A stretch of DNA of 64,000 nt from positions 2,486,968 through 2,550,967 of the forward strand of contig JAJEKV010000111.1 in the NCBI GenBank assembly GCA_021234155.1, read 5' to 3'. A model generated the notes under the pieces. It searched no databases. It was not told the DNA's origin and was given only the letters and a program-made list of their open reading frames with translations. The stretch comes from Isoetes taiwanensis (lineage: Eukaryota; Streptophyta; Lycopodiopsida; Isoetales; Isoetaceae). The position numbers and the translations under genes were made by a program. Positions within the stretch are counted from its first letter, which is position 1; the number at the start of each line of letters is the position of its first letter. This document shows, one piece after another, positions 48,908-60,064 of this stretch.

Positions 48908-49321
48908 ATTGCTAAGAAATCTCACCTTAAGCCCTATATCAGTAAAATTGTTGTCGAATTTGATAGCGTTAAACACATCCTGATCATGTTTATCCGGAAA
49001 CCGAATTCTAGAATCAAGCCAATACTTATAAAATCTGATAGTCCTCTCATTTGAAAGAACACGAACAAAACCTCCATTGGCATACCTCAGGATTTCCATT
49101 AAATTGATCAGATGCCATTTCCAAATCTCAATCCGTCCAAAAGTGCAGAAATGGGTCACGAAGCCACAATTATCCGCTTTGTCTGTATCTGTGAAAATAA
49201 AATTATATCCCAATTCTAAAACGAGATTCAACAATTCTATTCGTCTCCACATCATGCTGAGATAATCCGAGGTCATAAATTCCTTTTCTGCGGCAAAATC
49301 CGGGCCTGGAGTTTGAAGCAA
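48908..49321 (-). pseudogene. GT77-family nucleotide-diphospho-sugar transferase fragment
   Basis: Plant GT77 proteins are Golgi type II glycosyltransferases that build cell-wall glycans. The minus-strand frame contains, in order: EKEFMTSDYLSMMWRRIELL (13-32); ELGYNFIFTDTD (36-47) with the DxD metal/nucleotide-sugar motif; NGGFVRVLSNERTIRFYKYW (82-101); HDQDVFNAIKFD (112-123); and DIGLKVRFL (128-136). These match the family. The stretch between the DxD and NGGF (48-81) is unlike the expected MWFRDP sequence, and both ends are cut: one by the LINE tail at 49.35 kb, the other by the junction with eIF5. A transmembrane anchor and C-terminal half are missing. It is a single captured or stranded exon, not a working gene. 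Confidence 0.75.
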
Positions 49322-49417
49322 AAAACAAAATTTATGAATAGATTTTTTTTTTTTTTGAAGAATATAGGAATATATTAAACCACTAGAATGTGATCAAGTA
49401 CAATGATAAGTGTGGTG

Positions 49418-50141
49418 CTAAGAAATGAAGTGCCCATCATGATTCACAATCTGTAGGAATGTCGACCAAATTTCCCGCTTAACTGTGCCAGACAAGCTTG
49501 AGACTTGGTAAGCCTGCCACAACTTATGCCTTAAGATCGGAACCAACCGAAAAGGGCTAAGCACTGCATTCTGGAAGACCTTCGCTCTCCGTCTTTTCCA
49601 AATCAACCACAGAAGCCAAGTTCTGCATAAATGGAATGCCTGCTGCTTGGCCACTGACCAACTGCTAGGAAAGACTCCCATGAGAAGCTTCTGACTGCAA
49701 AGTGAAGACCCAAAGAGGGCTCTCACCCACGGACCAAGCTGCCCCCTACCTCTGTGCATAGGACAAAGCAAAGGTTTCGATGGTCTCTCGGTGCCTCCCC
49801 ATAGAGGGCATGTTTCCGCTACCGAGGTTTGAACCCGTAATACTTTCGGACATTCACCCCGAGGCTACTGATTGCAAGATCCGCCATAGAAGGGTACGGA
49901 TTTTAGGAGGAGGCAATGTATTCCACGCCCACTTCCACATGGCGGGCCACTTACTCCCTGGAAGCTTAAGTGACCACTTATCCGAAGGCGGCAATGTGTC
50001 CTGAAGCGCTAGAAGCCCATAAGCCGATGCTACAAACTGGGATGCATCAAGTCCACTATGCGACTTCCAAACGCGATTGACTTGAGAAGACAACTGCAAT
50101 GGAATAGCATTCGCAATTCTGGCCCAAGTCCAATGTCCCAA
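49418..50141 (-). pseudogene. LINE C-terminal zf-RVT-like domain
   Basis: Minus-strand text WKWAWNTLPPPKIRTLLWRI (about 49916-49857) then, after a frame shift, VAETCPLWGGTERPSKPLL and later FHLCRTWLLWLIWKRRRAKV. This is the zinc-binding tail found after reverse transcriptase in plant LINEs. It ends in a stop at 49418, about 60 bases before the poly-A. Confidence 0.8.
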
Positions 50142-50199
50142 ATAAGGACAAATCGATCCCTAAAAAACTCCCACGGCGGCCGATGACCCTCCCAATACC

Positions 50200-51965
50200 G
50201 GCCACGGATGGATGTTACCCCCCAAAGAATCCATCTACAAAGTACCTGGGTGTAGGGAAGAGGCCAAGGGAGATGCAGAATCCAAGGGTACCCAAAGAAA
50301 GGGCGATGAGGCTACCATACACCTGCTAGGGTCCAATGAAAAGAGAACCTTGACCACCTTCCAGGCCTTGAGGAGACCTTTAAGAAAAGGCGAAGCATGA
50401 GGGAATGGCCGCAAATCCTCAAACAGAGCCCACGGCAACCGGGCGAATTGCCGGGCTCCTAAACACAATAGAGTGGCGTAGCGACTGTGCCAACAGAGCC
50501 AATCCTGGGGATTGTTGCTCCTGCAACAACTGCCAGATGAATTTCGACACCAGAACCTTCGTGTGCAAGGACACATCAAGCATACCTAAGCCCCCGCCTT
50601 TTCGGGGCGGCACACACTTCCACCATGCGACCTTCACTGTAGCCCCCTCCTCATTTCCTCCCCAAACAAAATTGCGAATGGTGTCATCCAACTCCTTAAC
50701 CACACTTTCGGCGCAAGTATGCAAGAGGTCAAGCGCGTAAACATGAGTGCTACAGAGCAATCACCGATTGGCTATCGTAATCCTACCAGCCATGGTGAGT
50801 TTACTTCCCCTCCACCAGTTCAGATGCTGCTTAAGATTCGGTAATGTCTCCGCCCAAATTGCCCTAGCATTAATGTCCAAGCCAAATGGTATGCCTAACA
50901 GTTTGGCAGTTTGGTGTGGCGGTGTAAGAGCCCAGGGAAACTGACTCAACCACGCAGGAGGAGGTTCCTCCAAGCACTACACATGGCCGCAGCATTTCGA
51001 CCCGCTTAAGCAAGCACCACGAAGCTAAAGAAAAGGCATCCAAAATATTCTTGGCTGCCCTCGAGATTGACTCATCCGCATGAAGAAAGAGGAATGTATC
51101 ATCCGCAAATTGATTGCAAACCTGTTGCGACCCATCATCCATGTGGAGACCTTGCACCACATTGTCGCGAATCGCCACCAAACAAATTGCGCGAGAGAGC
51201 TTCGCCACTATAGTGAACAGGGAAGGGGCCAACGGACATCCCCGCCCAATGCCTCGCCCCACGAGAAGATTGAAGAGGTCTCACCCCCGACACCACACCG
51301 CCGCCCTAGCGCGCACGCAGCCTTCATAACCGCTTTCCCTGAAACTAGGTCCGCACCCAAAGGCTCAGATCATATCTCGCCAAGAACCGCCAAATTAACA
51401 CCGCCATAAGCCTTGGCAAAATCCAGCTTAAGAAAAACAAGGGGCTGCCTCATCCTACGAGCCCAATGCACTCCCTCAAAAGCAGCAGCCACATTATGAA
51501 GAATGTTCCGCTGTGGTATAAAACCGCATCGCTTCGCACTAATGGCGTGAACTAGTACTCGGCTTAAGCCTCTCACCAAAGCCTTAGCAATGATTTTATA
51601 CACTACGCATAAACGTAGTAATAGGCCTCCGGTCCATTGATGGTTTTAGGATGCTTACACTTGGGTATAAGTGAAATACAACCCGTATTCAAGAGAGGAT
51701 GCATCGAAGTTATTCCCCAAAAGATCCACATACACCTGCACCACCGAGTCCCCCACCCATTCCCAGTACTTCTGAAAAAACTCCACTGGTATTCCATCTA
51801 ATCCAGGACACTTATTCCGAGCCAACAGGCGGCATGCATCCCCCAACTCCTGCCCTGTCAACGGCTCCTCTAAGCTCTGTCTTTGAGGGGCGAGATTCTT
51901 GGCGATACCTTGGCCAAAGACAGACTCTTGAAAAACACTCTATGAGGGAAGCGGGCTCTCCTTGA
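50200..51965 (-). pseudogene. LINE reverse transcriptase, frameshifted
   Basis: Synthesises cDNA at the target nick. In order: LLARNKCPGLDGIPVEFFQK (about 51828-51769); GLYFTYTQV/CISLIPK in neighbouring frames; SRVLVHAISAKRCGFIPQRN (fingers region, about 51561-51502); FLKLDFAKAYGGVN (motif A, with DFAKAY, about 51440-51399); GRGCPLAPSLF (motif B, about 51243-51211); QFADDTFLF (motif C, FADD at 51109-51098); then a thumb region with FVWGGNEEGATVKVAWWKCV (about 50671-50612). Catalytic Asp residues are retained but frames shift at least four times. Confidence 0.88.
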
Positions 51966-51978
51966 AAAATGTTTCATA

Positions 51979-52439
51979 GTGCGCTGCTACAAAGGCCTTG
52001 ATAGCATCTGGTTGCTGCAACAACACTCCCTGGGGTGTAACTATGTCCGCCATGGCTGCCGTGATACTTCTCCTCGGGCGGGCTGCTCGGAAAAAGACTT
52101 TAGAGCAAGTGTCGATCGCTTCAGCCACGCCAAACCTGCTTTGACCCCGGCTCATGGACACCTTGGCCTCCTCCTCAACCCTCGATCCGACGAAGCACCT
52201 GCTGCTCACGCAAACCATCGAGACCCGCCCCTCTAAGAGACTCCAGCCCGCATATAAGGCATCCAACTGCGACACCGAGCCAAAGCCTTTTGCAGCCCCA
52301 TTCTTTCAAGAAATCGTTTTTTACCCTAGCCAATGCCGTAACCATTGCACTCATTCCGCTATCCCGGCTAAATATCTGGCGCCAAATGAGCTTACAACCC
52401 GGTACCGTGAACTCGATCCCAAGAAAGCTTGTGTTAAGC
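51979..52439 (-). pseudogene. LINE inter-domain region between endonuclease and RT
   Basis: Minus-strand frame 52275-51940 reads MSQLDALYAGWSLLEGRVSM and continues with RRSITAAMADIVTPQGVLL, QPDAIKAFVAAHYETFF, the usual linker before the LINE RT. It is open for 111 codons, then shifts. Confidence 0.75.
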
Positions 52440-53250
52440 TTAAAACCGGCCCCAGAGGCAGCGGTGGGTGGTCATGAAGCCATTGAATGATCCGGGAGTG
52501 TGATCGAGAGATAGAGGTGGCCGAACATTCACCCTAGTGAAGGCTGGAGCATAATCCAAGATCGGCTGGAGTGCCATAAACTCTATCCACCTAGAGTATG
52601 CCCTACCATGCCCCAACCAATTATTGCACCAAGTAAAATTCGATCCCCGAAGCTCAAAACCCCACTCCTGCACAAACCTAAGCCATTGGTCACGCTCAAA
52701 ACCCCGCACAATATCCGAACCAATACCATGCCTCATCCTCCCGAGCTCCACCATGTTAAAGTCACCCAGACAAACCATGTAGAACCCATACCAAAGGATT
52801 GGAGCTTATTTCAAGAATTGTGCCCATAAGCAACCTCTCCGAGTGGCCCCAATTGGTGCATACACATTCAAAAGCCCCACTTTCGACCGCCCTCCTTCCA
52901 TTTAATCACCGCCCAATCGGCCCCGGCTATCAGTGGCTGAAAAGGTTACATGTACACCCATTTTCCAACAAATCAAAGTACCTCCCCGCCCCCGCCTGTT
53001 GTAGCACCGCAGCCCACGCATCGATTACCCAAGATATTCATTAGATTGGTAATATCACCCCGCACATTTATGCTCCCGCAAACACAAGATATCCGGATTA
53101 AGATTCTTCCACGACCATGGCGAGGCGTGCTCGCTTATTCGGAGAGGATTTGATGCCTCTCACATTCCAAGATAGAATTTTTCTTATCCATGTGGGTCGA
53201 TGTGCACCAAGGGTCCAGGATCCCCTTGTAAAGCCTCACATGCCTCAACA
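52440..53250 (-). pseudogene. LINE apurinic-type endonuclease, frameshifted
   Basis: Cuts target DNA for target-primed reverse transcription. Visible on the minus strand: GGTLICWK and LNVYAPT-like text (about 52990-52860), MVCLGDFNMVE with the GDFN motif (about 52778-52746), GSNFTWCNNW (about 52650-52620) and LSLDHTP (about 52520-52500), the last corresponding to the SDH/LDH catalytic His motif. Several stops occur before 52.8 kb. Confidence 0.8.
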
Positions 53251-53446
53251 CTATCAGCCCGTGAAGAAAAGTTCTCGACTACCCGATCAATCACCATTCG
53301 ATCCACTTGAGGAGGGACACATGCATGTGGGCTGCGGATGGGCTAAGTGACCCTCTTGAGGAGCTCTCACCGAAGCTCGCCTCCTAGAAACAACTTGTTG
53401 CCACCCTTCCTTTTTCTGGCTGCAACTCTTCAATCAGGCAAGTCTC

Positions 53447-54919
53447 CTACGCACCTCGGGATCCACCATACGAGAGGAGGGTTCGTGGTGTGTCTCTGGA
53501 CTGCCCACCGCCCACGACCTTCAACACGGGAGGAACAAGTGCAGAGGGTGAAGGCGGCCAACCACTATTTGCTCTCCTTTGCTTGGGTGCCGAGTGAGGT
53601 TTATGCTTTGGTGAAACCGCTAAGCGAGGGAAACATTGCCAAAAGCTCTCCCCATTGAGCAAGTCCAACCGGAAGTAAGAATAAAAATCACCACTTTTAA
53701 CCACAAGACTCGAGGTACCATCTCATCTCGCCTCAATACCTACACATATCCGTGGTGCACCCACAATCGAAAGGCGCTATGTGAGTTCCCGTGCCTTTGG
53801 CCATGGCCACTAGAAACTCGTGCACCATCATCTCGGAGGCGGATCCCCATTTGAAGCCAACATGGCACTCTAACTGCAGCAGCCCAGCGGATGAGAAACC
53901 CGGAGCATAATGTTGGACAAAACATAGGCCCCTCCCATACGCGCCACTCCATGCGAGACCAATCGCTCCACCGTGGGCCTCGGAATCAACCATAATAAGA
54001 AAAATTATTACCCGTAGACTTCAAGGTCACATATGGAGGCAACCCCACCTCTTAAACCGAGCCCGTAGCCGCACTCCAAGCCTCTCGATATCCAAAAGGC
54101 CCCGGTGAAATGGCCTAACAATCAAGATGCAACCAAATTCTCTCAGATAACGCACATGCTTCGGTGATTGATTTCTACAACAGAGGTAATGATTTAAAAA
54201 CTTGTCGCAAATCCTTCTTATTATTCTCGCTCTAAGATAAGCGAAGTGCCTCTGTCACCCTAGAACTTTTCTCTCAGACTTTCGCTTTGCAACGGTTGCC
54301 TAATCCAATCAAAAACCTAGGCCTAGAAAGACGGGCAACAAAGATGTCATTACCTTTCCATGCATGAGGAGTTGGGGCTCGTGGGCGGTTGAGGCACCAC
54401 CTCCGGGGAAGCTGCAGATATCCGAAAGGGGTCCTCTGGGCAAAGACATCACCATTCACACCAACCAAGGATGGCAAAGTTACAGACTCCAAAGGTGGCA
54501 TTGAGCTGGGCACCACCTCTCTATTCTCCATCCTACCCGAATTCCCAAAAGCTCACCAGGAATCCACCTACGCCCTTTTGGATACATCCCGGCTAAGAAT
54601 TGGCTCTTGAAGATCCAGTGCCAAGCTGACGCAGGTTTTGGATATATCCTTGCCTCCTTTCTTTCCTCTCGCAGCATCTCTCGACACGAAATCCCCGCCC
54701 AAATTTCTCCAGGCCCAAACTCGGTGCAGAATTACCCGCCATCACCATGCTCAGGGGTTTACAGCAAAAGGCCGCAACAGGGGGATCAAATCCGGCCCCC
54801 AAACACAGCAAAAACCAAAGAAAAATATGTGCAAAAAGAAGGATCACTGAAAGAGCTTTCCAACGAACCAAAGATCGCTGAAAACGGAGTCCGGATGCAG
54901 AAGTTATGAGGGATTCCAC
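53447..54919 (-). pseudogene. LINE ORF1 (gag-like) remnant
   Basis: Minus-strand coding-like pieces (54919-54593, 54531-54274, 53993-53733 and 53704-53447) precede the endonuclease. One contains LECHVGFKWGS and a CGCTTDMC group near the end that may be a decayed zinc knuckle. Identity rests mainly on position ahead of the endonuclease/RT. A 5' leader probably extends to about 55.0 kb. Confidence 0.5.
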
Positions 54920-55071
54920 AAACCGCCACTGCCGCCATCACCATGGCGCCCATCTGAGCGCCTCACCATGACTTCCTTTTTCGAGTTCCCCCTTCCACCA
55001 GTCTATGACCTTTTGCATCGCCCTTAAGGAGGATGATGAGAGGATTTTTTTATTGATATAGGGCTTAAGGT

Positions 55072-55217
55072 GATGATGTGGAGTGGCAGACTGATACATC
55101 TGTTGCAGCGGCTCAACAGCGTATTAAAGAGCAGCTGAGATAGTTATGCTGAGTGTAGATGACGATGATGTAGTAGATTCTCCAAGGTCTGCATCTTTCA
55201 AAGAGAAAACTGGAAAA
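55072..55217 (+). pseudogene. eIF5: eIF5 fragment (right part)
   Basis: Plus strand: DDVEWQTDTSVAAAQQRIKE then a stop at 55141; the next frame, starting 55134, continues AEIVMLSVDDDDVVDSPRSA up to a TAA at 55218. The EWQTDTS...EQL...AEIVMLS order is the conserved segment that follows the acidic linker in plant eIF5. About four codons are missing between the two frames. No HEAT/W2 C-terminal domain is visible downstream. Together with 48750-48893 this forms one eIF5 sequence interrupted by 6.2 kb. Absence of introns in these short pieces does not decide between gene and retrocopy. Confidence 0.75.
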
Positions 55218-55823
55218 TAAAGCGAGCAATCCAAATTTACCTGGCAATCACTGCAGGGTTCTTTGTAATTCTTCGGCAATAGAACTCCAAATGCTTAGAA
55301 TCGGAGCAGTAGAACAAATCAGTGTATTATCCGGAGCTTGAATCGATGCCGAAAATCTGAAAGCATGAAATGCAACCTGTAGGCAGAGCAGAAAAATTAG
55401 CTTACTTTAAGCCAGGTTCTTTGTAATACTTGGGCAATAGAACACGAGCAATAGAATCAGAGTAGTAGAATAAATCAGAGCAGTAGAATCGGCCTCACCA
55501 ATTGTTTCCTAGCCCAACTCCGGAAGGGTTTCCATGGCAGCCAAGAAATTTTTCTACAGAGCGTGAGCACTTTTCCTAAAGAGAGCCTGAACTCCTGCTC
55601 AATCTTTCTATAAAACTCTCAATCCGATCAATCGACTCAATCTCCATCAATCCGATCAAGCCGACTCAAACTCCATGCAAGGAAAGGAAACGGATCCGCC
55701 GGAGGAAGAGGAAGAAAAAAAAAAGCTACTTTTCTTGAATAGGCTCTTATCAGAGCCGTAGAAATTTAATGTCAGCATTAATTAACGGTGGATGCATCGA
55801 AATCCAAAATTATGATATTTTTA
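55218..55823. other. no gene seen
   Basis: Contains repeated CAGTAGAA/CAATAGAA words (55270-55490) and one isolated GGAAGGGTTTCC half-site at 55524. No coding sequence. Confidence 0.35.
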
Positions 55824-55914
55824 TGGAAACCCTTCCGGGGTTCTAATTTGGAAACCCTTCCGAGTTTCGGAAATTCGGAAGGGTTTCCAATTTAGAACCC
55901 CGGAAGGGTTTCCA
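55824..55914. repeat. 91-bp near-perfect palindrome of GGAAACCCTTCC type
   Basis: Arms 55824-55867 and 55871-55914 are reverse complements with about three mismatches around a 3-base centre. Each arm holds two GGAAACCCTTCC half-sites separated by GGGGTTCTAATTT. It belongs to the same motif family as the cluster at 43976-44335. Confidence 0.92.
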
Positions 55915-56693
55915 CTAATTTATAAAATAACCCCAATCGGGGGGAGATAGTGTGAGCGGGTTTATGTTGTTGTTTTTTTTAATATAGTTGTTTAATCCTT
56001 AAAGTCATTACGAACTTTGAGCAAGATTTTTTACAACCACTAATGATTCCAACTATTATATCTAATCTTGCACTACTTTATTCTTTGTGGTATAGTATTT
56101 AGTATCCATAGAGTGTGCGCATTTTGTCTGAAAGAAGATTTTGGATTTTTTAAAGTGTTTATCACGCATGATTTAGGTGTTCCCTTGCATATTTGGAGTA
56201 GTGAGGAGCTTTAGAGGTATGGTGTAGAGCATCATTGTCATGGAGTCTCCTATAGCAACAATAATTCTAGTGAAAGTTGAGGGCATAACTCACTTGTGAT
56301 AAGGGATATCTAGTGTCCTAATGTAAAACTCTATATAAGGTCAAGTATATTCCTAAGACTTTTATTCCTTATAATTAGCAATGTTCAATTGTAGATGTAT
56401 GGCTAGGGAAATAATGTGGTGAATCAATGATACATTTCCCCATCCTCATTCCCAATTAGCCTTATTTTAGAAGTGCGTATCACTTAGCCAAACCAAAATT
56501 TTAAAATCTCAAAAAAGTACACAAGATTTTTTTTAGAATCAAACAATATTCATATCCATTGTACCATTTTGCAATAAGGCGATATATGTTCAGATATTCA
56601 TTTCACCTAGGCAGCAACTTGGAACAACATGTTTCACTTTCATGCGATAGAAATGGATAAACAAGCTTAAACTCAAAGCATGATTCTGATTGC
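55915..56693. other. no gene seen
   Basis: AT-rich sequence with no recognisable feature. Confidence 0.3.
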
Positions 56694-58245
56694 GGGACAC
56701 CGCGATGGGGCAAGTTTGGAACCGGTGCCTGGAGAGGGGTTTTTTGTTCTTCCCCCCTTCGAACCCTTGAGGAAACTCTGCACGCAAGCTCTCGACCACT
56801 TCAGAGGCTGGAAGGGCTGCCAAAACGTAAACCCTACAAGTTTCGTAGGATTTAAGTATCGAGGCAGCAAAACCGCTCTATCTGCTAATCCCACCGTTCA
56901 AATGGTAGCTCATGTCCCAAGAAATGTCTCCGAAAAGAAAAAATGGCCATCCGATGCACGGATGTGCCAAACCCCAAATTTCCCCGACGTAGGGGCACTA
57001 CGGGAAAATGAAGTATTCCCCCAGTTCGACAGCCCTAGCGAGCTTGGAATGTGGTTTTGACTTCGCGCATAAGTCTGAAGCATCCAATTTTCTCCACGGA
57101 CCAACTATTATGACCAACAGAGCCAAACTCGACTTGCTCCAAGCAACTAGTTGATCTTTTGCTCAATGCACTCTCTGCCTAGTGCCTTAGTCTAAACATA
57201 CCGTGTACTCAACAATCCGAGCTTCTGATTGATCTTCTACTCCTCAAACATGTGTCCTAGGGTAACTTTGCCTTTCTCAATGCAACCGTGTAGTCGTACT
57301 GTCATTTCGTACCATTTGGCATGCCAATCTCACAATGTCCAACTTGTTAGGAGACATCGCGATGGGGCAAGTTTGGAACCGGTGCATGGGGAGGGTTTTT
57401 TTTTGTTCTGCCCCTGTTTCAACCCTCGAGGAAACCCTGCACACAAGCTTTCGACCACTTCAGAGGCAAGGAGGGTGTACAATTTAAGTACCGGGGTACC
57501 AAAATCGTTCCACCTGCTAATCCCACCGTTCAAATGGTATCTCATATCCCAAGAAATGTCCCCGAAAAGAAATAATAGTAATCCACCGCACGGATGTGCC
57601 AAACCTCAAATTTTCCCCTTTCTGCACAATGAGAAAATGAAGTGTTCCCCCAGTTCAACAGCTCCAGCGAGCTCAAAATGTGGGTTTGACTTCACAAATG
57701 AGTCCAAAACATTCAATTTACTTCAGGGACCAACTATTATGACCAATAGAGCCCAACTCGACTCGCTCCAAGCAACTAGTCAGCCTTTCGCTCAATGCAC
57801 TCCCAGCCTAGTGTGTTAGTCTAAACATAGCATGCACTCGACAATCCGACCTTCTGATCAATCTTCTACTCCTTAAACATGTGTCCTAGGCTAACTCTGC
57901 TCTTCTGGATGCAACCGCACAGTCGTACTGTCGGTTCGTACTTTATGCATGCCCGGGGTCACACTTGTTACGAGACATCGTGACGGGGCAAGTTTGGAAC
58001 CGGTGCTTGGGGAGGGTTTTTTTATTCTCCCCGCTTCGAACCTGCGAAAAAACCCTATATACACACAAGCTCTCGTCCACTTCAAAGGCAGGGATGGCTG
58101 CCAAAACATAAACCCCTCGGGGTACCAAAACCGCTCCATCTAATTATTCCACCGTTCAAATGGTAGCCCATGTCCCAAGAAACGTCCCCAAAAAGAAAAA
58201 ATGGCCATCCACCACATGGGCGTACCAAATCCAAAATTCCCCCTT
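56694..58245 (+). repeat. three-copy tandem repeat, unit about 0.62-0.66 kb
   Basis: The start word CGCGATGGGGCAAGTTTGG (or CGTGACGGGGCAAG in copy 3) occurs at 56701, 57358 and 57979. Copies 1 and 2 are full, copy 3 stops after about 270 bases. Shared landmarks follow in the same order: GTTTGGAACCGGTG, a T-run, TTCGAACC, CCACCGTTCAAATGGTA, ATGTCCCAAGAAA. Divergence between copies is noticeable. The open frames crossing it (56680-57060, 57229-57819) differ between copies and are not supported as genes. Confidence 0.88.
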
Positions 58246-59687
58246 TTCTTCTCGTCTCAAGACTGATCGTACTTGATTATCTGCCTTGCGGGAATAACCA
58301 CCTTTTCCCAAAGCTAGTCACCTGACCATCTGCTTTGAAAGGTTCCAACCTTTTTCCAAAGTTGAATATCTGCTTTGAAAGGTTTTCCCTAGGCTAGTAA
58401 ACTTACCATCTACCTATAAGATCTTATACTGATCTGGCTTCTATGCTACAGTCACACTTACCTCCCCACTTCTTTACTCTACAGCAAAAATTGATTGAAA
58501 AGAAACTCTTTCATTAACCCAAATCAAATGAAAACAATCATTCTAGCACTCACATGCACCCACAATCCATCCATTTTTTTTTTAAATACACCTTTACCTT
58601 ATAAGCTGCAAACACCTAAAACCGTAGGTTGCTCATGCATTTATAAAATAAGAATGTTTCCCAAAACAATATCCTGCATGACAATCGCCATGTCTTGCAA
58701 TGCTCAACTGACAATGTTAAACTAACAAGTACACCCAAGATTATGGTTCATAATGCTTGATAACATGTGCCATTCTCTGCACCCAGGCTAATTAGTTGAT
58801 TCACCAATGATTATTTACTTCACCATATCTAGCATAAGTTCGTCCCTCAATGACAAAGTTATTAAGGGTTTTTCAGGCTTAAGGTTCAAGGTAGGAATAT
58901 CTTGTTCATTTTCCCTAGATCAACGACTTAAGTCTAGCAAAAACGTAACAGAACTGGTGCTTTATCTGTCTTTGGCATATGTAGACAGTTCTTGTGCTTA
59001 TAAGTAAAGCTTTTTTATTCTAATAAACAAGTGCTAATGGTATTTGTCCTATATATCTTGCATGTGTGGGCTCTTAAGTGCTAAGGAAACTTCGTTGGAT
59101 GAATTATAAAACATTCGCCTTCAAAATCTAGCATGGCTCTCGTCTTTAAATGAAATCCTTGAGTTATAATATAAATACATGCTCTCTAAGCATGTTGGGC
59201 TGCATGTTGTGAACTATTTGTGATTGTATTATTGATTAATTAGCACGTAGTTAAGGAAATATGGCAGTTTAAATATTCAACACGTTTCCTTTTGGAAGGT
59301 TTAAAGCCAGGCTTATCATAGGATATGAATCACTCAAAGGAGTGATTCTTTATGCATGCACGATAAAAATTGAAACATGAGCAGACATGCATGTAGGCTA
59401 TGCTTGCTATCGAAAAAGTGAAGGTTCGGACAGATACAGGAAAGAGGAAATAATATTAATATGTTTAATGCACATTTTGACTGAAAAAATTATCTTTTAG
59501 CTGGCAAGCTTTGATCCATGGAGTAGATGCTTATACAGATATGATGTGTATATTCATGCCAAATTTAAAGTTTCATAGGATACGAAATGTAAAAGTCCCC
59601 CTCAAAAAACCCATGCTCAAAGGGTTATTTCTAAAAAACATGCTTCTTAAGGATGAAAACATAGGCAGACATACATTAGTGAAATGC
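58246..59687. other. no gene seen
   Basis: Begins with short CTGCTTTGAAAGGTT repeats (58329-58385), then AT-rich sequence without recognisable features. Confidence 0.3.
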
Positions 59688-60064
59688 AAGTTTTAAAGGC
59701 ATATTGGGTAGATAGGAACATGAAAGTTTTAAAGGCATGTTGTGTAGATAGGAACTTGAAATTTGATTACTCGGGTCAAAAAGTCCTAAGTTCCTGTACC
59801 GAATCAAACACAAAGTTCAAAATATCTAGGTGATGTGAGAACTCCACGGAGAAATTAGAGGAACTTATAGAAAATCCAACTTCACACAAGTATTTTTTTT
59901 TCATGTTTTCTCGCTCAACTATCATATCTAGTTTTTTTACCCAGGACTATGGAGAAGCATGTAACACTGCATTTATCTTAAATTCTTTTCATGTTTTCTC
60001 GCGCAAACATCTAGATTTTTAGCCAGGACTATATAGAAGCGTGTAACACTGCATTTTGCTGCAG
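59688..60064. repeat. two short tandem duplications
   Basis: A 36-bp pair beginning AAGTTTTAAAGGCAT at 59688 and 59724, and an 89-bp pair beginning TCATGTTTTCTCGC at 59901 and 59990, each ending GTGTAACACTGCATTT or close variants. Confidence 0.8.

Larger units (their letters stand above)
49347..55020 (-). mobile_element. LINE (L1-type layout) with poly-A tail, decayed
   Basis: Minus strand from about 55.0 kb to 49.35 kb: gag-like ORF1, endonuclease, reverse transcriptase, C-terminal zf-RVT-like domain, then a short 3' region ending in a 14-base A-run (T14 at 49344-49357 on the plus strand). The order is that of plant L1-type LINEs, and the length of about 5.7 kb is near full size. Frames shift repeatedly, so it is dead. 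No unambiguous target duplication is visible next to the A-run; a 13-bp direct repeat, GAGGATGATGAGA, occurs at 48875-48887 and 55029-55041, which would make the GT77 fragment part of the inserted unit. Confidence 0.85.

Noticed and set aside
49765-49885. tRNA/SINE on the plus strand (GGTTTGAACCCG resembles a B-box, GGTCTCTCGG an A-box)
   Set aside because: On the minus strand the same bases encode the continuous zf-RVT region of the LINE (VLRVQTSVAETCPLW), so the resemblance is chance.
57229-57819. 196-codon ORF as a gene
   Set aside because: It crosses the tandem repeat; the equivalent frame is interrupted in the other copies and has no domain.
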